DNA of 64,000 nt from contig JAAWWF010000004.1 in assembly GCA_021404565.1 (NCBI GenBank), positions 124,001 through 188,000 on the forward strand, in the 5' to 3' direction. Positions 61,885 to 64,000 of the stretch are shown one piece after another. The DNA is from Roseivirga sp. Its GTDB lineage: Bacteria > Bacteroidota > Bacteroidia > Cytophagales > Cyclobacteriaceae. Positions within the stretch are counted from its first letter, which is position 1. The number at the start of each line of letters is the position of its first letter. The translations under genes were made by a program, and so were the position numbers. The notes below the pieces were generated by a model. It was not told the DNA's origin. It made no database searches and saw only the letters and a program-made list of their open reading frames with translations.

Positions 61885-62403
61885 TTAAACTTTCTCCAGC
61901 ACTTTGAGCGTCTTCTTTCCACGGCTTTTAAATCCGGCACTACCATAAGGCAATTGGTCTTCAATGGCATATTTAAGTTCATCCTTAAGCTCCGGTACCT
62001 TTTTAACAATGCCCAGAAGTACGGTCATAGAGAAAACTTTGATGGCAACAGGCTCTTCTATAGAAGTAAGGTAATTGAAGCACAACTCGGCAAGATCCCC
62101 CCAATGTGCTTCAGGCACTTCAATTTCCTGCAAAAACCTTAAAGTATTACGTTTGGAGGCATCATGGATGTCTGGTTTTTTCAGGTTCTCCACCATTTCC
62201 GGCAGGTAGGGCATCACTATTTCGGGGTGGAGTCTCGAAACATCGCCTACCACCCAGGCAGCTCTTTGGATCACTCTATACTCGTCATATAAGAATAATT
62301 TCATCAGCTTGTCAAACCGTTCACGGTCTGAACCAATATAATTGGCGATAAGAGTCGTATTTTCTTTGGAGTGGGTCGTTAACAATTGTTTTCTCAGGTC
62401 CAT
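61885..62403 (-). CDS. HEAT/ARM-repeat-like protein
   Basis: This 172-aa soluble all-helical protein shows repeated pairs of helices, as in HEAT-like repeats: LMKLFLYDEYRVIQRAAWVV, VMPYLPEMVENLKK and SIEEPVAIKVFSMTVLLGIV. It has no enzyme motif. Small HEAT-type proteins of this kind are frequent in Bacteroidota and sometimes labelled adenylosuccinate lyase-associated. The role is unknown. The ATG at 62403 is convincing. It is divergent from the DUF456 gene with 57 bp between starts, so regulation may be shared. Confidence 0.7.
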   Translation of the reverse strand: MDLRKQLLTTHSKENTTLIANYIGSDRERFDKLMKLFLYDEYRVIQRAAWVVGDVSRLHPEIVMPYLPEMVENLKKPDIHDASKRNTLRFLQEIEVPEAHWGDLAELCFNYLTSIEEPVAIKVFSMTVLLGIVKKVPELKDELKYAIEDQLPYGSAGFKSRGKKTLKVLEKV

Positions 62404-62460
62404 CTTATTACAAATAAAGGAAATTTAGCATCTTTAAACCCGGTCAAAAACCGGTCGTCC

Positions 62461-62949
62461 ATGGATATTGTCTTAATCATTTTAGGGTTGATTTGTGTAA
62501 TAGTAGGAATACTCGGTTGTTTCCTGCCCATTATTCCCGGCCCACCCATTAGTTTTTTAGCCCTGATGCTCGTCCACTGGACAGAAAGGGTAGACCTTGA
62601 CTCGAATACGCTTTGGCTTTGGGGATTTATCATGGCGGCTGTTACCGCATTGGATTATGTGGTGCCCGTGTATGGCACCAAGAAGTTTGGAGGCACTAAA
62701 CGCGGGGTTTGGGGCAGTACCATCGGGCTGGTCGTAGGGCTGTTTTTCTTTCCACCATTGGGTATTATCATAGGCCCTTTTGCCGGGGCTTTTCTGGGTG
62801 AGATGAGTGCCAGTCCTGATACAAAGAAGGCCCTGAGGTCTGCGTTTGGCTCATTTTTGGGCTTTTTGGTAGGTACACTGCTCAAGCTGATTGCTTCAGG
62901 GTGGATGGCCTGGATTTTCTTTTCTGAGGCATGGGGAATCATTACCTGA
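62461..62949 (+). CDS. DUF456-family small membrane protein
   Basis: This 162-aa protein consists almost entirely of membrane helices. MDIVLIILGLICVIVGILGC is followed by PIIPGPPISFLAL, then a glycine-rich helix VWGSTIGLVVGLFFFPPLGI and GPFAGAFLGEM, which are hallmarks of DUF456. Function is unknown; the glycine-zipper helices suggest an oligomeric membrane protein. The start at the ATG at 62461 begins directly with the first helix; an upstream frame extension is not credible. Its stop is close to the start of the next gene. Confidence 0.85.
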   Translation: MDIVLIILGLICVIVGILGCFLPIIPGPPISFLALMLVHWTERVDLDSNTLWLWGFIMAAVTALDYVVPVYGTKKFGGTKRGVWGSTIGLVVGLFFFPPLGIIIGPFAGAFLGEMSASPDTKKALRSAFGSFLGFLVGTLLKLIASGWMAWIFFSEAWGIIT

Positions 62950-62953
62950 AGCT

Positions 62954-64000
62954 TTGATCAGGCGCCTCCTCTATATCCTCTCTATAAGCTGGTGCCTGCC
63001 CCTGGCTGCACAAAACGATGTAGATAGCCTAAAGTACATTCTGGATAATTACAAGTCAGTCGATACGGTCCGGGTCAACCTGCTCAATCAGATTGGTTAT
63101 GAATACTGGATCATCGATCCGTTGAAATCTGACGAATACGGAAATCAGGCACTTACACTTGCCCGCAGGCTTGCATTTACACCGGGGGAAGCCTTTGCAC
63201 ACAGGGTTATCGGGGTAGCGCATTGGACACGCGGCAATTATGAGTTAGGCCTTATTGCACTGTTAAAGTCTCTGAATCTTTACAAAGAGCTTGGTGATCG
63301 ACTGGGAGAGGCCAATTGCAATCTGAATATTGGTCTTATCTACAGCGATCAAACCAACTATGACCGGGCATTGGGATATTTTATGGAGGCGATTTCGCTT
63401 TTTGAACCCCTGGACAGGAGTGACAGAATAGCAACCAGTTATAATAAGGTAGGAGAACTGCTTACTTATCAAGAGAAATATACACAGGCATATGATTACC
63501 TGATTAAGGCCCTCAATATCCACCAGGGAAACGGATTTGACTATGGTATTTCCGAATCCAATAACAGGTTGGGGCAGCTCTTTATACGGCAGGGTGAGTT
63601 TGATCGTGGTTTGGTTTACCTGTTTAATTCATTGGAAATCAGCAAAAAGATCAACGACCAGGAGGGAATAGCCCGTGATTATGAGAACATAGGAAACGCT
63701 TACCTGCATAAAAAGAATTTCAGTGAAGCAGAAAAGTACCTGAGCCAGGGAGAGCAAACAGCAAAGGAATTTGGCTCGAAGCGCTGGCTCAGAGATATTT
63801 ATCAGGACTTTAAACACTTATCACTTTCTCGAGGGCAGTTGCAGGAGGCCTTGCGCTATTCAGATCTCTATATGACGATGAAAGACAGCCTCTTTAATGA
63901 GCAAATGGCCAACAGGATTGCGGAGCTGGAAAAGCGCAGTGAAATTGCCGTTAAGGAAAAAGAGCTGGAAGCAATAAAGCAGGAGAGGCAACTGCTGGAA
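62954..64000 (+). CDS. Secreted or membrane-anchored TPR protein (partial, probably a signalling kinase)
   Basis: The frame is open from a TTG at 62954 to the window end (349 residues). There is no in-frame ATG, so a TTG start is inferred; a hydrophobic signal-like stretch (LLYIL then SWCLPLAAQ) follows. Then come at least five TPR repeats (for example DRALGYFMEAISLFEPLD, EAEKYLSQGEQTAKEFG) and a coiled coil (AELEKRSEIAVKEKELEAIK). This is the same layout as the TPR kinases at 19445-23334 and 37115, so the missing C-terminus may be a histidine kinase or a LuxR/cyclase output domain. That part is not visible. Confidence 0.75.
   Translation, partial: MIRRLLYILSISWCLPLAAQNDVDSLKYILDNYKSVDTVRVNLLNQIGYEYWIIDPLKSDEYGNQALTLARRLAFTPGEAFAHRVIGVAHWTRGNYELGLIALLKSLNLYKELGDRLGEANCNLNIGLIYSDQTNYDRALGYFMEAISLFEPLDRSDRIATSYNKVGELLTYQEKYTQAYDYLIKALNIHQGNGFDYGISESNNRLGQLFIRQGEFDRGLVYLFNSLEISKKINDQEGIARDYENIGNAYLHKKNFSEAEKYLSQGEQTAKEFGSKRWLRDIYQDFKHLSLSRGQLQEALRYSDLYMTMKDSLFNEQMANRIAELEKRSEIAVKEKELEAIKQERQLLE

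Overview
The window looks like chromosomal DNA of a marine or soil member of the Bacteroidota, most likely an aerobic, gliding-type cytophagian (order Cytophagales). The evidence is two giant secreted proteins ending in type IX secretion (T9SS) sorting domains, LytTR response regulators paired with TPR or 7TMR-DISM histidine kinases, many lipoproteins, almost no Shine-Dalgarno sequences, and an ATP-dependent PEP carboxykinase. The species cannot be named from sequence alone. I see no rRNA, tRNA, transposase, integrase, phage gene or CRISPR array.

Layout. 0-5.2 kb, minus strand: a partial alkaline-phosphatase-superfamily lipoprotein, a two-subunit molybdenum hydroxylase (2Fe-2S subunit plus Tat-exported molybdopterin subunit), a GNAT acetyltransferase and a CPBP membrane protease. 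5.2-18.3 kb: a coiled-coil membrane protein, PEP carboxykinase, a POT peptide transporter, an M16 double-domain protease lipoprotein, a YVTN beta-propeller protein, and a translationally coupled trio (PIG-L deacetylase, 45-aa membrane protein, sodium:solute symporter). 18.6-23.3 kb: a LytTR regulator followed by two tandem paralogous TPR/HisKA_2 sensor kinases. 24.3-33.7 kb: giant T9SS adhesin-like protein 1 (about 3005 aa) and a small lipoprotein. 33.8-35.3 kb: dispersed repeats and two probable orphan immunity genes (one SUKH-3-like). 35.5-43.2 kb: three adjacent HisKA kinases with nearly the same transmitter core but different sensor parts (one with a missing sensor), a second LytTR regulator and a permuted-papain-like hydrolase. 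43.5-52.1 kb: giant T9SS protein 2 (2769 aa) followed by a decayed relative of the small lipoprotein. 52.1-64 kb: an ATP-cone/Mrr-type nuclease divergent from a DnaQ/GIY-YIG nuclease, a MacB/FtsX-type permease, a Trm112-like/methyltransferase fusion, exported MsrB and MsrA with a MazG-like gene between them, an AraC regulator, a HEAT-like protein, a DUF456 protein and a partial TPR protein running off the end.

How it fits together. The two giant proteins are relatives built from shared modules, and each is followed by a lipoprotein with the same Cys-x-Pro-Asp-Asp-Pro start. They therefore look like duplicated surface-protein loci. Their most unusual feature is an NHL beta-propeller that appears to sit inside a cadherin-like (CADG/He_PIG-type) domain; this nested module occurs four times in the window. 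The kinase/LytTR blocks lie just upstream of each giant gene and may control them, but that is inference from position only. Several intergenic stretches (12.25-12.45, 23.3-24.2 and 33.77-33.90 kb) hold palindromic elements that look like dispersed REP-type repeats.
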